Positions 23,984 through 33,301 are shown, counted from the first letter of the stretch. The stretch: DNA of 64,000 bases from JAMXLG01 sp963818925 (GCA_963818925.1 CAWFTN010000001.1:2728001-2792000), one strand, 5' to 3'. Translations and numbers: made by a program. Notes: a model not told the origin generated them from the letters alone.

Positions 23984-26389
23984 ATGGCTTCGTCCGACGA
24001 GACACTCGATCGTACCGTACTTCCGATTCCCGATCCGCCGTTCAAAGGAAAGGCGAACCGCACGCTTGAGGGGTCGATTCCCGACTACCCGCCGTCGGTT
24101 CAACCGCCGCAAGGCGCGCCCAACATCGTGCTCGTTTTAATCGACGATGCCGGCTTCGGGAACGGTCAGACGTTCGGCGGACCCATCGCGACGCCGACGC
24201 TCGAGCGGCTGGCGCAAAATGGGCTGCGCTACAATCGCTTTCACGTCACCGCGCTCTGCTCGCCGAGCCGCGCGGCGTTGCTCTCCGGACGCAACCACCA
24301 TGCGGTCGGGTTTGGATCGATCGCGGAAGTCAGCGGCGGATGGCCCGGCTACAACGCAATGTGGCCCGAAAGCGCGGCGTCAGTCGCCGAGACCTTTCGC
24401 AACAACGGCTACAGCACGGCAGCGTTCGGGAAGTGGCACTTGACACCCGACGATCAGCAAGGGCCGGCAGGTCCGTTCCGCCGATGGCCGATCGGTTTAG
24501 GCTTTGATTATTTTTGGGGATTTCTCGGCGGCGAATCGAGTCAGTTCGATACGGTCATTACGGAGAACAACACGATCCTCGGGCCGCCGGACGACGAGAA
24601 TTTTTACTTTCCTGACGCGATGGCGGACAAGACCATCGAGTGGATCCGCGGTCAGCAATCGCAAGATCCCGAGCGGCCATTCTTTATTTATTTCGCGACC
24701 GGCGCGACGCACGCACCACATCATGTGCGCACCGCGTGGGCGGACAAATACAAAGGCAAATTCAATGAGGGCTGGGACGCGCTGCGCGAGCAGACGTTTG
24801 AGCGTCAAAAGAAACTCGGCGTGATTCCGCCCGATGCCGAGCTCACACCGCGCGCGGACGCGTTTCCGGCGTGGGACTCGCTCTCTACGCCGGAAAAGTG
24901 GCTCTACGAGCGGCAGATGGAAGTGTACGCAGGCTTCCAAGAAAATGCAGACTGGAACGTCGGCCGCGTCGTTCAAGCAATCGATGATATCGGCATCCTT
25001 GACAATACTGTCGTGATCTACATTCTCGGCGACAACGGTTCGAGTATGGAAGGCACGACGACCGGGTGCTTCAACGAACTCGTCGTACTCAACGGCGTGC
25101 AGCTGACGCCGCAGCAGCAATTGATGCTGATCAACGGCAAGTACGGCGGCATTCATGCGTGGGGCAGCCCCGACATGGATCCGCATTTTTCGTGTGCGTG
25201 GGCGTGGGCGGGCAACACGCCGTTCCAATGGGGAAAGCAAGTCGCCTCGCATTTCGGCGGCACGCGCAATCCGATGGTCATTTCTTGGCCGAACGGCATC
25301 AAAGATAAAGGCGGCATTCGTTCGCAGTTTACACATGTGATCGACGTCGTGCCGACGCTCTTAGATATAACCGGAATTCCGGCGCCCACGTCGGTGAACG
25401 GAATAGAGCAAATGCCGATGCACGGGGTGAGCTTCGCCTATACATTCGATGATGCAACCGCGACGGAGCGCCACACGCAACAATACTTCGAAATCTTTGC
25501 GAATCGAGCGATGTATAAGGACGGGTGGATGGCGAGTTGCCGGCTCGATCGCATTCCTTGGGAAATATCGCCGACGGTGTTGGCGAGATTCGCGCCTGCC
25601 GTCTACGATCCCGATAAAGACGTATGGGAGCTTTACAACGTCGCGACCGATTTTTCGCAAGCGCACAACGTGGCCGACCAGTTTCCGGATAAACTCAACG
25701 AGCTAAAGGCGCTCTTCTGGGAAGAGGCGGAAAAATACAACGTTACACCGCTTCTTGCCGGGCTCGCATCGTTCTTCGGCATTCAACCGGAGGGCGCCAC
25801 GACAAAGACGAAGTTTACGTTCTACTCGGGCGTCCAAAACATCAACCCCGGAATGGTGCCGCACGTGTACGGCACGTCCTATGTCATCGAGGCGGATCTC
25901 GTCATTCCCGACAGAGGAGCTGAAGGAGCGATCGTGGCGAACGCCGATTCGCTCGGCGGCTTTGCGTTGTACGTGCAAGACGGAAAGCTCCACCACACGT
26001 ACAGTTTGCTCGGCATTCAAAGCTATACGCTCACATCGCCGAAGCGGCTTCCTTCTGGTCCTGTGATCGCGCGGTTTGAATTTATCGCGGACGCGCCGAA
26101 ACCGGGCACCGGTGGTTTGGGACGATTGCTTGTTAACGGTGACGTCGTCGCCGAAGCGCACATGCAATACACCGTCCCGGCACGGTTCTCGGCGTACGCA
26201 TGCATGGATATCGGACGCGACAATCACCGTCCGGTGTCGCCGACGTACAAGTCGCCGTTCATCTTCACCGGAACGATCAACAAAGTAACGTTCGATCTCG
26301 AGCATCCGACGGCGAAGTCCGAAGCAGAAAAAGGTGAGCTGACGACTGCAGCTCACCAAGCGAAGACGCTATCCGGAGTAAACGGCTAG
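23984..26389 (+). CDS. Arylsulfatase
   Basis: 801 residues. Type I sulfatase with the formylglycine motif C92-S-P-S-R96, followed by AALLSGRN. Metal ligands are visible in VLIDDAGFG (DD), in the AFGKWHL lysine/histidine pair and in ILGDNGSS. The C-terminal ~180 residues form a beta-sandwich-like LamG-type domain (FTFYSGVQN to TINKVTFDLEH). There is no signal peptide, which suggests cytoplasmic activity or non-classical export. The matching maturase lies 440 bases downstream on the other strand. It removes sulfate from sulfate esters; the natural substrate is not predictable here. Confidence 0.93.
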   Translation: MASSDETLDRTVLPIPDPPFKGKANRTLEGSIPDYPPSVQPPQGAPNIVLVLIDDAGFGNGQTFGGPIATPTLERLAQNGLRYNRFHVTALCSPSRAALLSGRNHHAVGFGSIAEVSGGWPGYNAMWPESAASVAETFRNNGYSTAAFGKWHLTPDDQQGPAGPFRRWPIGLGFDYFWGFLGGESSQFDTVITENNTILGPPDDENFYFPDAMADKTIEWIRGQQSQDPERPFFIYFATGATHAPHHVRTAWADKYKGKFNEGWDALREQTFERQKKLGVIPPDAELTPRADAFPAWDSLSTPEKWLYERQMEVYAGFQENADWNVGRVVQAIDDIGILDNTVVIYILGDNGSSMEGTTTGCFNELVVLNGVQLTPQQQLMLINGKYGGIHAWGSPDMDPHFSCAWAWAGNTPFQWGKQVASHFGGTRNPMVISWPNGIKDKGGIRSQFTHVIDVVPTLLDITGIPAPTSVNGIEQMPMHGVSFAYTFDDATATERHTQQYFEIFANRAMYKDGWMASCRLDRIPWEISPTVLARFAPAVYDPDKDVWELYNVATDFSQAHNVADQFPDKLNELKALFWEEAEKYNVTPLLAGLASFFGIQPEGATTKTKFTFYSGVQNINPGMVPHVYGTSYVIEADLVIPDRGAEGAIVANADSLGGFALYVQDGKLHHTYSLLGIQSYTLTSPKRLPSGPVIARFEFIADAPKPGTGGLGRLLVNGDVVAEAHMQYTVPARFSAYACMDIGRDNHRPVSPTYKSPFIFTGTINKVTFDLEHPTAKSEAEKGELTTAAHQAKTLSGVNG

Positions 26390-26775
26390 CGCTTCGAGCG
26401 CTTCTTGCGCGTCGCCGCCGCTTTGCGGGCCGCCGTCTTCGCGACGCCGGTCCGTTTCTTTGTGGCGGCCGCTTTTCGCGCGGCTTTTTTCGCCGAACCT
26501 GTGCGCTTACGCGTAGCAGCGCCTTTGCGTGCCGCTTCTTTTCGTTTCGGCTGCGGATGGACTCCGAGATCTTTTGCGGACTTCTCGCCGAGATCGACGT
26601 CGTAGTATTTCGCCGCTTTCTTGATGTTCGCAAACGCGAGGTCGCGTTCGCTCTTCGAAACGTCCGTTACCTGATCGAAACGCGCGACGGCGTTGCGCAC
26701 GTGGCGCGCATCCGTCAGCGGTTCCTTGCGTTCCTTCGGAAAAGCGAAGACACTGTCCGGAAGATCGCTTTTCAT
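26386..26775 (-). CDS. DUF6582-like protein with histone H1-like tail
   Basis: 129 residues from ATG 26775; the earlier start adds 15 residues before the conserved KSDLPDSVFAFPKERKEPL. Residues 1-75 hold a domain typical of small stress proteins (TDARHVRNAVARFDQV, SERDLAFANIKKAAKYYDV). The remainder is a Lys/Arg/Ala-rich tail with three imperfect repeats of AARKAAATRKR type, like histone H1 and bacterial H1-like proteins, and should bind DNA. The stop overlaps the end of the convergent sulfatase gene by four bases. Confidence 0.75.
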   Translation of the reverse strand: MKSDLPDSVFAFPKERKEPLTDARHVRNAVARFDQVTDVSKSERDLAFANIKKAAKYYDVDLGEKSAKDLGVHPQPKRKEAARKGAATRKRTGSAKKAARKAAATKKRTGVAKTAARKAAATRKKRSKR

Positions 26776-26829
26776 CGTGAGCCGGCCATGCTTTTCGTGG
26801 GGTCGCCAAGTTGCTCTCATGCTTGCTTT

Positions 26830-27750
26830 CTACCCATCCTTGACGCAACGAAAGCCCAGATGTGACATGCCCGTGTCGATCATCTGCGGCGACCGCGCCG
26901 CCGGGCGGAATCGCAAACAATAGTTCGGAGCGCACAGAAACGAGCCGCCCTTCAGTACCTTACGCGGAATTCGGAATTGCGGCTGCCCGGGATCGTAGCT
27001 TTGCTCTCGCAACGCCGCATTGTTCGCGTCGCCGCAACACGGCGATTGAACCCTGTCGCGACGCGGGACGAACCAGTCACTCGTCCATTCCCACACGTTG
27101 CCGGCCATATCGTACAAACCGTAACCGTTCGGCGCGAACATGCCGACCGGAGCGGTGCGTTCATATCCGTCGCTAACGAGGTTCTGCCACGGAAATTCTC
27201 CCTGCCACGTATTGGCAGCGGGCTTTCCGCCGGGTTCCATTTCATCGCCCCACACAAATGGCGCGCCTTCCAACCCGCCGCGCGCCGCGTATTCCCATTC
27301 GGCTTCCGTCGGAAGGCGCTTTCCGGACCACGATGCGTAGGCTTGCGCATCTTCATAGGCGACATGCACGACGGGATGATCCAGTCGCGATGTGACCGCA
27401 CTTCCCGGACCCTCGGGATGCTTCCAACACGCGCCCGGCACGTACGCCCACCATTGCGACCAGTCGCGTAAATCAACCGGTCCGGTCGTTTCGTGAAACA
27501 CGAGTGCCCCCGGAACCAACGCCTCGAGCGATGCACCGGGAAAATCGTCAGGATTCAGCGGGCGTTCGGCAACGGTAACGTACTCCGTCGCCTCGACGAA
27601 CTCGGCGTAGTGGCGGTTCGTGACGGTATAGGTGTCGATCGCAAATGCGTCGACGTTCACTTCGCGTACAGGCCCTTCTTCCGGATAGAAATCATTCGAT
27701 CCCATAAGGAAGCGGCCGGCGGGAATTTGCTGCATCGTTTCGCGCACCAT
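26830..27750 (-). CDS. Formylglycine-generating enzyme (sulfatase maturase)
   Basis: 306 residues. The fold is shown by FLMGSNDFYPEEGPVREV, RLPTEAEWEYAARGG, GLYDMAGNVWEWTSDW and the C-terminal HLGFRCV. The copper-binding active-site pair C273 and C278 is in GGSFLCAPNYCLRF, as in true aerobic formylglycine-generating enzymes; many relatives lack it. It oxidises the Cys of CxPxR motifs in sulfatases. The two sulfatase genes of the window flank it, and the first carries the intact motif. Short gap to the H1-like gene. Confidence 0.92.
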   Translation of the reverse strand: MVRETMQQIPAGRFLMGSNDFYPEEGPVREVNVDAFAIDTYTVTNRHYAEFVEATEYVTVAERPLNPDDFPGASLEALVPGALVFHETTGPVDLRDWSQWWAYVPGACWKHPEGPGSAVTSRLDHPVVHVAYEDAQAYASWSGKRLPTEAEWEYAARGGLEGAPFVWGDEMEPGGKPAANTWQGEFPWQNLVSDGYERTAPVGMFAPNGYGLYDMAGNVWEWTSDWFVPRRDRVQSPCCGDANNAALREQSYDPGQPQFRIPRKVLKGGSFLCAPNYCLRFRPAARSPQMIDTGMSHLGFRCVKDG

Positions 27751-27807
27751 GCACCGATTGTACGCGGTGCGCGAGAGCGCAACTATCCGGTCATTGCAGT
27801 GTGAGCG

Positions 27808-28645
27808 TTAATCCGAGTGTAAATCTTGCGACATGAATTGTTCAGGCAATCCAATGTTCCTGAGGAAAAACCCTTGTTCTTCGAGGTGGGCCATCCCGGC
27901 TTCATACGTGTACCAGCCGTTTTCCGGCGTTTGCATCTTCTGGTACTTTTCGGAAAGATGGGTGATCACGTGCATGCGCGTCGGATTGTACCAAACGAAA
28001 AACGGCTTGCCGTCGTTTTTCGCACGGTCGATGAAGTCGATCGCGCGATCACGGACGACTTCGTCCGCCCCGGCGGAAGCGGTCCCTTATCGGTGATCTT
28101 CTGTTTGCCGACTTTGCCCCAACGCGGATCGACCGTCGGATCGTCGACGTCAGTCGCAAGGCAATGCAGCACGTTGCGCGGGCCGACGCGATCGAGCAAT
28201 TCGGGCGGATACGAGTGTTAAAACGGATCTTCCATCGCATCGAGGTGATAGAGATAACCGAAAAACTCGTCGTAGCCGTGGAGCGTCGGTAAGAATTGGT
28301 TTCGATCGCCTAAGTGATTCTGGCCGAATTGCCCCGTTGCGTAGCCGAGATCTTTGAGCGCCGTTGCGATCGTCGGTGCCGCATCAGGCATACCGACGGT
28401 TGCACCGGCTTGACCGACCGTCGTGAGCCCGGTTCGTATCGGTAATTGTCCCGTGATGAACGCAGCGCGTCCGCCGTGCAACCGGCCTCCGCATAGTAAT
28501 CGGTCAGCAACGTACCTTCGGATGCAAGCCGGTCGATATTGGGAGTACGGCCGGCCATGATTCCACGGTGGTACGCACCGATGTTGAACCAGCCGATGTC
28601 ATCTCCCATGGTGAACAAGATGTTCGGCTGCTGGGTCTTCGCTAT
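27808..28645 (-). pseudogene. Arylsulfatase remnant, multiply disabled
   Basis: Reading leftwards, a ribosome-binding site AAGGAG is followed by ATA (28645-28643) where ATG is expected before GCGAAG, so the start codon appears lost. The frame then gives NILFTMGDDIGWFN. Near 28471 one G is missing in the active-site region, expected CTAGRAAF. The next segment (ITGQLPIRTGLTT, LDAMEDPF) ends in an in-frame TAA at 28218-28220; past it the frame goes on with YPPELLDRVGPRN. A further shift near 28070 leads to EVVRDRAIDFIDRAKND, and the protein stops after GMAHLEEQ plus a short unrelated tail. The C-terminal half of the enzyme is absent. A real pseudogene, upstream partner of a transporter operon. 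Confidence 0.9.
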
Positions 28646-28656
28646 TGTGTCTCCTT

Positions 28657-29418
28657 TTATTTGGTGCCTTCTTTAGTTGCGGGCGTCGCGCCGAGCTCAG
28701 CACGCAAACCTTCGCCGAGCTTTTTACGCTCGTGTTCACCGGTGGTGAGCTCATCGGGCTCCCACGGTTCCCACTCTTCCCATCCGAGCGTCTGCGCGGT
28801 GAGGCGGAAGCCGAATCCGACCAAGAACGCGACGATCGTCGACGCGATGATCGAAAAGCCGAACTCGTCGCAAACGGTGTATGCGATGCCGGTTAGCGCG
28901 GCGGAGACGACGAAGAATTCGCCGCGCACGAGTTGCTTCGGAACGACGTTGCACGCGGTGTCGATGATCCAGCGCCCCGCCGTCGTCGCGATAATGCCGA
29001 TCAGCACAGCTGCGATGTAACCAAGATGCGCGCCGAGCGCCGACTGAGCGCCCACAATGGCATACCACGGCAGCGTGAACGCCGTCATCAATTGGAAGAG
29101 CCCGTCTTTGAAACGCTGCTCGGTGTAATAGTCGATCAACAACGCGATGACCGCGGCGGCCAGGCAGAGGATGAGATACCAAGGATTGATCAGCGGCGAC
29201 GGCACTTTGTTGAGCAGCACGTCGCGAATGATGCCGCCACCGATGCCGCCGGCATAGGCAAGTATGATGATTCCCGCAACGGTGAAGTGCTTGTAATGGT
29301 CGGGGCGCCGCGCAAGGAGTGCACCATTGAATGCGTTCGTCGTCGCCGCGACGAGCGAGATGTAATCGGTAACGCCGAGCTTGCCGAATCCGAAATCGGA
29401 GATGACCAGGGGTGTCAC
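28657..29418 (-). CDS. TRIC/UPF0126-type membrane channel
   Basis: 253 residues with about seven membrane segments in two similar halves, each with the Gly-rich turn of the family (AYAGGIGGGIIRDVLL in the first). Bacterial members form trimeric cation channels. The C-terminal ~45 residues are a hydrophilic, Glu/Trp-rich tail not typical of short members. The start overlaps the upstream transporter stop by ATGA, and the sulfatase remnant follows after about 10 bases, so all three were one operon. Confidence 0.85.
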   Translation of the reverse strand: MTPLVISDFGFGKLGVTDYISLVAATTNAFNGALLARRPDHYKHFTVAGIIILAYAGGIGGGIIRDVLLNKVPSPLINPWYLILCLAAAVIALLIDYYTEQRFKDGLFQLMTAFTLPWYAIVGAQSALGAHLGYIAAVLIGIIATTAGRWIIDTACNVVPKQLVRGEFFVVSAALTGIAYTVCDEFGFSIIASTIVAFLVGFGFRLTAQTLGWEEWEPWEPDELTTGEHERKKLGEGLRAELGATPATKEGTK

Positions 29419-30269
29419 GCAATCGCCCTCCGTGCAGCCCGGCTAAAAACGATCCCCATGGTGACGGATGCGATCACTTGTATAAGAAGATACGTCAGCG
29501 CGGCGGCAACGATCTCTGGTTCACGAAAACTCGCCGTCGCAATCGAGGACACCAGGCCGATGTTCCGCAGCGTCGTTGCAATCGCAAGCACGCGTCGGTC
29601 CTCGATGTCGCGACCGCCCAATAGCCAGCCCGTCGCCGTTGATAGACCGACGAGGCAGATAATCGCGATAATCCCGAGCGATCCGAAGACGAGCGCAACA
29701 CCGTGCGCGATACGAGGCGCCAGCACGGCCAGCAACGCAACGACCGCGAGCAGAAAGACGAGGTTCAGTACGCGCGCAATCTGCGGTGCGCGTTCGCGCA
29801 GCACCCCGCTCAGCGCGACGCCGGCGATAAGCGGCACGAATTGAAAGAGTACGAGCGTCATAAAGAATCGCCCGATCGGAAGTTCCGCCGTTGCCTGAAC
29901 CGGAAGCACCAACTCCGCGGTAATAGGGACGGTGACGATCGAAACGAGCGGCAAGAGAAACGCGAGCGCAATCGCAAAGCTGAGACTGCCGCCCTTTTTC
30001 TTTATTCCGGAGAGCACGAGCGGAACGCCCGGAGCAATCGCCATCAAGAGAAATCCCGTCGCAACGAAGGGGTTCAATCGCAACGCGGTCGCGATGATGA
30101 CGCCGAGCAGGGGGACGATGATAACGTTCGCGAGCAGCGCGCGAGCCAGCAATCCGACGTGCGCAATCATGCCCTTGAGATGGTCGCGATCGACTTGCAA
30201 CCCCGCCCCAAAGGTCAAGGAGACCAGCATTACGATGGCCAGAATCTTTGCGGTCGCCATAGTTCTCAC
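29415..30269 (-). CDS. Bile acid:sodium symporter family transporter
   Basis: 284 residues with about nine or ten membrane segments. Family features include the conserved TFGAGLQVD near the N terminus, the APGVPLVLSG turn and the TLRNIGLV segment late in the protein. Members import organic anions with sodium. ATG 30260 (MATAKIL) is an alternative start. First gene of an operon with a TRIC-type channel and a dead sulfatase; a link to sulfated or sulfonated organic anions is an inference. Confidence 0.8.
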   Translation of the reverse strand: MRTMATAKILAIVMLVSLTFGAGLQVDRDHLKGMIAHVGLLARALLANVIIVPLLGVIIATALRLNPFVATGFLLMAIAPGVPLVLSGIKKKGGSLSFAIALAFLLPLVSIVTVPITAELVLPVQATAELPIGRFFMTLVLFQFVPLIAGVALSGVLRERAPQIARVLNLVFLLAVVALLAVLAPRIAHGVALVFGSLGIIAIICLVGLSTATGWLLGGRDIEDRRVLAIATTLRNIGLVSSIATASFREPEIVAAALTYLLIQVIASVTMGIVFSRAARRAIA

Positions 30270-30380
30270 AGCCTAGCATCCGACGCATTTTCATCCTGTC
30301 CGAAGACTGCAACGCACGGATATCCCGTCAACGAACGCTTCAGGTACACTACAAGCGTGAAAAGTGAAGTCAACGGTCCC

Positions 30381-30779
30381 ATGAGTGCACAAACGGCCGA
30401 GACCGAAGAACTCGATCAAAACACGAAGCTGGCATTTGAACGCACGTGGCTGGCCGCCGAGCGTACCGCGATGGCGTGGATTCGCACGGCAACGTCGCTA
30501 ATTACCTTTGGATTTGCGATCTACAGTTTTTTCGTCGTGCCGAACGGCGCGGGGCATGCGCTGACGAAGCGGCAGCAAGGTGCATCCATATTCGCGCTGA
30601 TGCTGATTGCCGTCGGGCTCGTTGCACTCGTGGGCGGCGCCCTCCAGCGGCGCGCGAGCGTCAAAGCGATGCACGCGCTGTACAGCGACGCGCCGCCGCG
30701 TTCGTGGGCGGGGATCATCGGATGGCTCATTGCGGTCATGGGAGTCGTTGCGCTGATTCTCTTGCTCTCGGGCTACTAA
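30381..30779 (+). CDS. DUF202 membrane protein (YidH-like)
   Basis: 132 residues. The family signature LAFERTWLAAERTAMAWIRTA lies just after a short acidic N terminus, followed by three membrane segments. I used ATG 30381; GTG 30357 in the same frame is an alternative. A much longer frame runs upstream but only mirrors the opposite-strand transporter. Function of the family is unknown. Stands alone, convergent to the chromate transporter. Confidence 0.85.
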   Translation: MSAQTAETEELDQNTKLAFERTWLAAERTAMAWIRTATSLITFGFAIYSFFVVPNGAGHALTKRQQGASIFALMLIAVGLVALVGGALQRRASVKAMHALYSDAPPRSWAGIIGWLIAVMGVVALILLLSGY

Positions 30780-30781
30780 CG

Positions 30782-31303
30782 CTAGCGCATCGCAATCAGT
30801 CCCACGACCGCGCCGCCTAACATGAGCAATGCCGGATTGGTCTTTGTGCGAACCACCGCATAAAACGTGGCAAGTGCAATCGCGAATGCAATCCAACTGG
30901 CGATCGAGGTTTTTCCGAACGAAATCAATCCGGCGACTGCCATGCCGATAGCAACGGGCGCCAACCCTTTTTGAATCGAATCGCGCCAAGGCCAGTTCTC
31001 GAGCCGCTGCCAAATGCGACCGACGGCAAACGTGAGCACGCCCGTCGGCAAAAAGAAGGCAATTGCGGCGACGACCGCTCCCGCGATACCAGCAACGAGT
31101 TCTCCGATTTGCGCGACCATCATCATGTTGGGTCCCGGCGACATTTGGCCGACGCTGTAGACGTGCACGAGTTGCGCGTCGGTGAGCCAATGATGAACGC
31201 CGACCACGAGCGTCTTCATCTCGGGGTAGGCTGCCATGCCGCCGCCGATTGTAAGCAGCGAAAGATAGGCGAAGACGCGCGTTAGTTGAGGGATTTGATC
31301 CAT
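30782..31303 (-). CDS. Chromate transporter, C-terminal half (short ChrA)
   Basis: 173 residues. One CHR domain with the family motifs FAYLSLLTIGGGMAAYPEM and GQMSPGPNMMMVAQIGE, and about five membrane segments. It pairs with the gene just upstream, overlapping it by 22 bases, so the two short proteins form the equivalent of one full-length ChrA. Family members export chromate and probably other oxyanions. Confidence 0.88.
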   Translation of the reverse strand: MDQIPQLTRVFAYLSLLTIGGGMAAYPEMKTLVVGVHHWLTDAQLVHVYSVGQMSPGPNMMMVAQIGELVAGIAGAVVAAIAFFLPTGVLTFAVGRIWQRLENWPWRDSIQKGLAPVAIGMAVAGLISFGKTSIASWIAFAIALATFYAVVRTKTNPALLMLGGAVVGLIAMR

Positions 31304-31887
31304 GCTTCCGATTCCTCCGGCGCTTCACCACGCGGCTTACGCGGACGAAAGGCAAAGATTGCGAGCGCACCCACCGCAAGAAGCACGACGGGCACGGAAA
31401 GTTTGAAATAATTGATTCCGAGGATCGCGGCGATGACGAAAAACGCGTCGTAGAAACCCTTCATCGACTTCTTGCCGATCTGAAACCATGTTGCAGCCAT
31501 CAAGCCCGTTGCGGCCGCGGCAACCCCGCGCAAGGCCGCGTCGACATTGTGACGTTCCGCGTGCGAACCGTAGGCGATGCCCGCCGCGGTCATGAGAAGA
31601 AACGCCGGTAAACACATCCCCAGCATCGCGGCCATCGCCCCGAACCCTCCGCCCAGACGGTCGCCGGAGAGAATCGCCATGTTCGTGGAGTTCAGGCCGG
31701 GCAACGCATTGCTGATCGAGGTAAGCTCGAGGAATTCCGTGTCATCGAACCAGCGCTTACGCCGAACGAGCGCGTCGCGCAGATAGGCGATCACGCCGCC
31801 GCCGAAACTTGTGGCGCCGATCTCCAAAAATACCAAGAAAATTTCGTGAACGCCGACGCGCGGCGCCGTTCTGACCGCGCTACTCAT
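31282..31887 (-). CDS. Chromate transporter, N-terminal half (short ChrA)
   Basis: 201 residues from ATG 31887, chosen because the family-typical FLVFLEIGATSFGGGVIAYL follows at the right distance; the longer frame adds 26 poorly matching residues. The second CHR signature LTSISNALPGLNSTNMAILSG is present. Its start overlaps the preceding 80-residue gene by 8 bases and its end overlaps the partner gene. Confidence 0.88.
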   Translation of the reverse strand: MSSAVRTAPRVGVHEIFLVFLEIGATSFGGGVIAYLRDALVRRKRWFDDTEFLELTSISNALPGLNSTNMAILSGDRLGGGFGAMAAMLGMCLPAFLLMTAAGIAYGSHAERHNVDAALRGVAAAATGLMAATWFQIGKKSMKGFYDAFFVIAAILGINYFKLSVPVVLLAVGALAIFAFRPRKPRGEAPEESEAWIKSLN

Positions 31888-32122
31888 GCGGCTGCGGCGG
31901 ATTGCCCTTAAGGCGGTAGACGAGACCGGGTTTGGTCGTCCCAAGATACAGCCAGCCCGTCGCAATCAGTTGCAGCTTGATGAAGAGTTCCTCGACACGC
32001 TGCCTCACGAGTTCGTGCACTTCTTCCACGAGCGTGGAATTGATCAACTCCACCCGGCCCTCGGCGCTGCCGATCAATCCCGCGACCGGCGGCAACACGC
32101 GCGCGATCGTTTGCAAACTCAT
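31880..32122 (-). CDS. 80-residue protein coupled to chromate transporter
   Basis: ATG 32122, intact, ends within the start of the first chromate transporter gene. Mostly helical (RVELINSTLVEEVHELVRQRVEEL) with a short hydrophobic segment (LIATGWLYLG) and a polar tail. No family recognised. Tight coupling suggests an accessory subunit or an unrelated gene sharing the operon. Confidence 0.6.
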   Translation of the reverse strand: MSLQTIARVLPPVAGLIGSAEGRVELINSTLVEEVHELVRQRVEELFIKLQLIATGWLYLGTTKPGLVYRLKGNPPQPHE

Positions 32123-32243
32123 GCGATCCGGCTTGTGGATCGAGCTGACCGATTCAGTATTAGCTTCGCATCAAAGAATTGAATTTGATCGTGAGGATGA
32201 CCGCCCGCATCGGTCAGCGGTTTTGGTTCGGCGAGCGTCTCCG

Positions 32244-32795
32244 TCATTGTTGCGCTTGGCGGCGCGCCGAATCGAGCTGGAACGTCACGAGCGATCCTTG
32301 CGGCACCGTTATGTCTTGGTGCGCGTTCTTCGAAACCAAGAAACCCGTCGCGCCTCCGATGACCGCTCCCCATCCCTTGCCGATCAATCCGCCGACAAGC
32401 GCGCCCGCAGCGGACGACCCAGCTTCGCGTCCGGCGTTGCTCTTCGTATTGGCTTTGAGATCGATCACGTGTCCGGTGACTTTGTAGACGTTGCCGCCGC
32501 GCGTGTTGATCTTGTCGATTTGCAGTTGAATTTGCGCCTTGCGTCCTTGACCGCCGCTGGTGACCGCAGCGACATGTCCGTATGCGGTTGCCCCGTTGAT
32601 GCTATACGCGTTCGAATTAACGTTCGTCAGGAGAAACTTTTCGCCGACTTGCGCGTTCTTCGTGTTCAATTCGCGGTTGATCGTGCCGCTGAGTTGCGTC
32701 CCAGGCGCGATTTGCGAGAACGCGACCGAGGGAAGCAGAACGGCAAGCATCGCGATACCGAGCGCCAGCGCGCGATGATTTCGTGCAATCTTCAT
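32244..32795 (-). CDS. Secreted glycine-zipper protein
   Basis: 183 residues. Signal peptide (ALALGIAMLAVLLPSVAFSQ), a beta-rich domain (IAPGTQLSGTINRELNTKNAQVGEKFLL), a glycine-zipper stretch (AAGALVGGLIGKGWGAVIGGATG) and a polar C-terminal part. Glycine zippers of this kind pack in membranes or form oligomers. Probably periplasmic or outer-membrane-associated. Function unknown. Confidence 0.75.
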   Translation of the reverse strand: MKIARNHRALALGIAMLAVLLPSVAFSQIAPGTQLSGTINRELNTKNAQVGEKFLLTNVNSNAYSINGATAYGHVAAVTSGGQGRKAQIQLQIDKINTRGGNVYKVTGHVIDLKANTKSNAGREAGSSAAGALVGGLIGKGWGAVIGGATGFLVSKNAHQDITVPQGSLVTFQLDSARRQAQQ

Positions 32796-32926
32796 CCGTC
32801 AAGCGTACACCGCGCCAATGGGACGGCCTAACCGATTCCTGCAAAATCAGCGGTGTGCCACGTTTTGTCTGGGCTCGAACAAAGCGTCCAATTATATGGA
32901 GGTACGCGCGGTGTCATCCCTCAATA

Positions 32927-33247
32927 GTGAAAGTCAATTTGGAACCGCAGGATAAGCCGCTGGTCATCACGCTGCACGGAGACCTCGGGCTCGCCGATCG
33001 CGACCGGGTCGCCGGCCTTTTTCCCGATCCGCAATCGACGGACCGGCTCGTCATTGACTGTACCGACGTGAACTCGATGGACTCCTCGATTCTCGCCTCG
33101 ATCATGACGTATCGCCGCCGCGTTCAAATTGCCGGGCGGGATCCGCTCGCAACCATCGTGGCTCTCGCGCCGCCGCGCTTGCACCGCCTCTTCGAGCTGA
33201 CCGGAATTACTCGGGCGATTACCGTCCTCTCCGTCGACGAGAGATAA
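32927..33247 (+). CDS. STAS-domain anti-sigma factor antagonist-like protein
   Basis: 106 residues from GTG 32927; the start is uncertain. The STAS fold is seen in PLVITLHGDLGLADRD, the LVIDCTDVNSMDSSILASIM loop with the Ser cluster where antagonist proteins are phosphorylated, and the C-terminal LHRLFELTGITRAI. Such proteins bind anti-sigma factors under the control of SpoIIE-type phosphatases; one is encoded at 40598-41896. Confidence 0.75.
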   Translation: MKVNLEPQDKPLVITLHGDLGLADRDRVAGLFPDPQSTDRLVIDCTDVNSMDSSILASIMTYRRRVQIAGRDPLATIVALAPPRLHRLFELTGITRAITVLSVDER

Positions 33248-33275
33248 AAAAGAGCGGAACCGCCGGAGCGGCCCC
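33246..33275 (-). terminator. Rho-independent terminator of the 33302-34501 gene
   Basis: On the minus strand GGGGCCGC pairs with GCGGTTCC (two wobble pairs) and is followed by TTTTTT at 33251-33246. It overlaps the stop codon of the convergent STAS gene. Confidence 0.6.
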
Positions 33276-33301
33276 GCGTTTGAAGCGACGTTGTTTATGC
33301 G

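Noticed and set aside
24497..25336. Minus-strand frame of 279 residues inside the sulfatase
   Set aside because: Shadow of the sulfatase; Arg-rich and without motifs.
29703..30357. Long upstream extension of the DUF202 frame
   Set aside because: It mirrors the symporter gene on the other strand; charged low-complexity residues and no DUF202 similarity.
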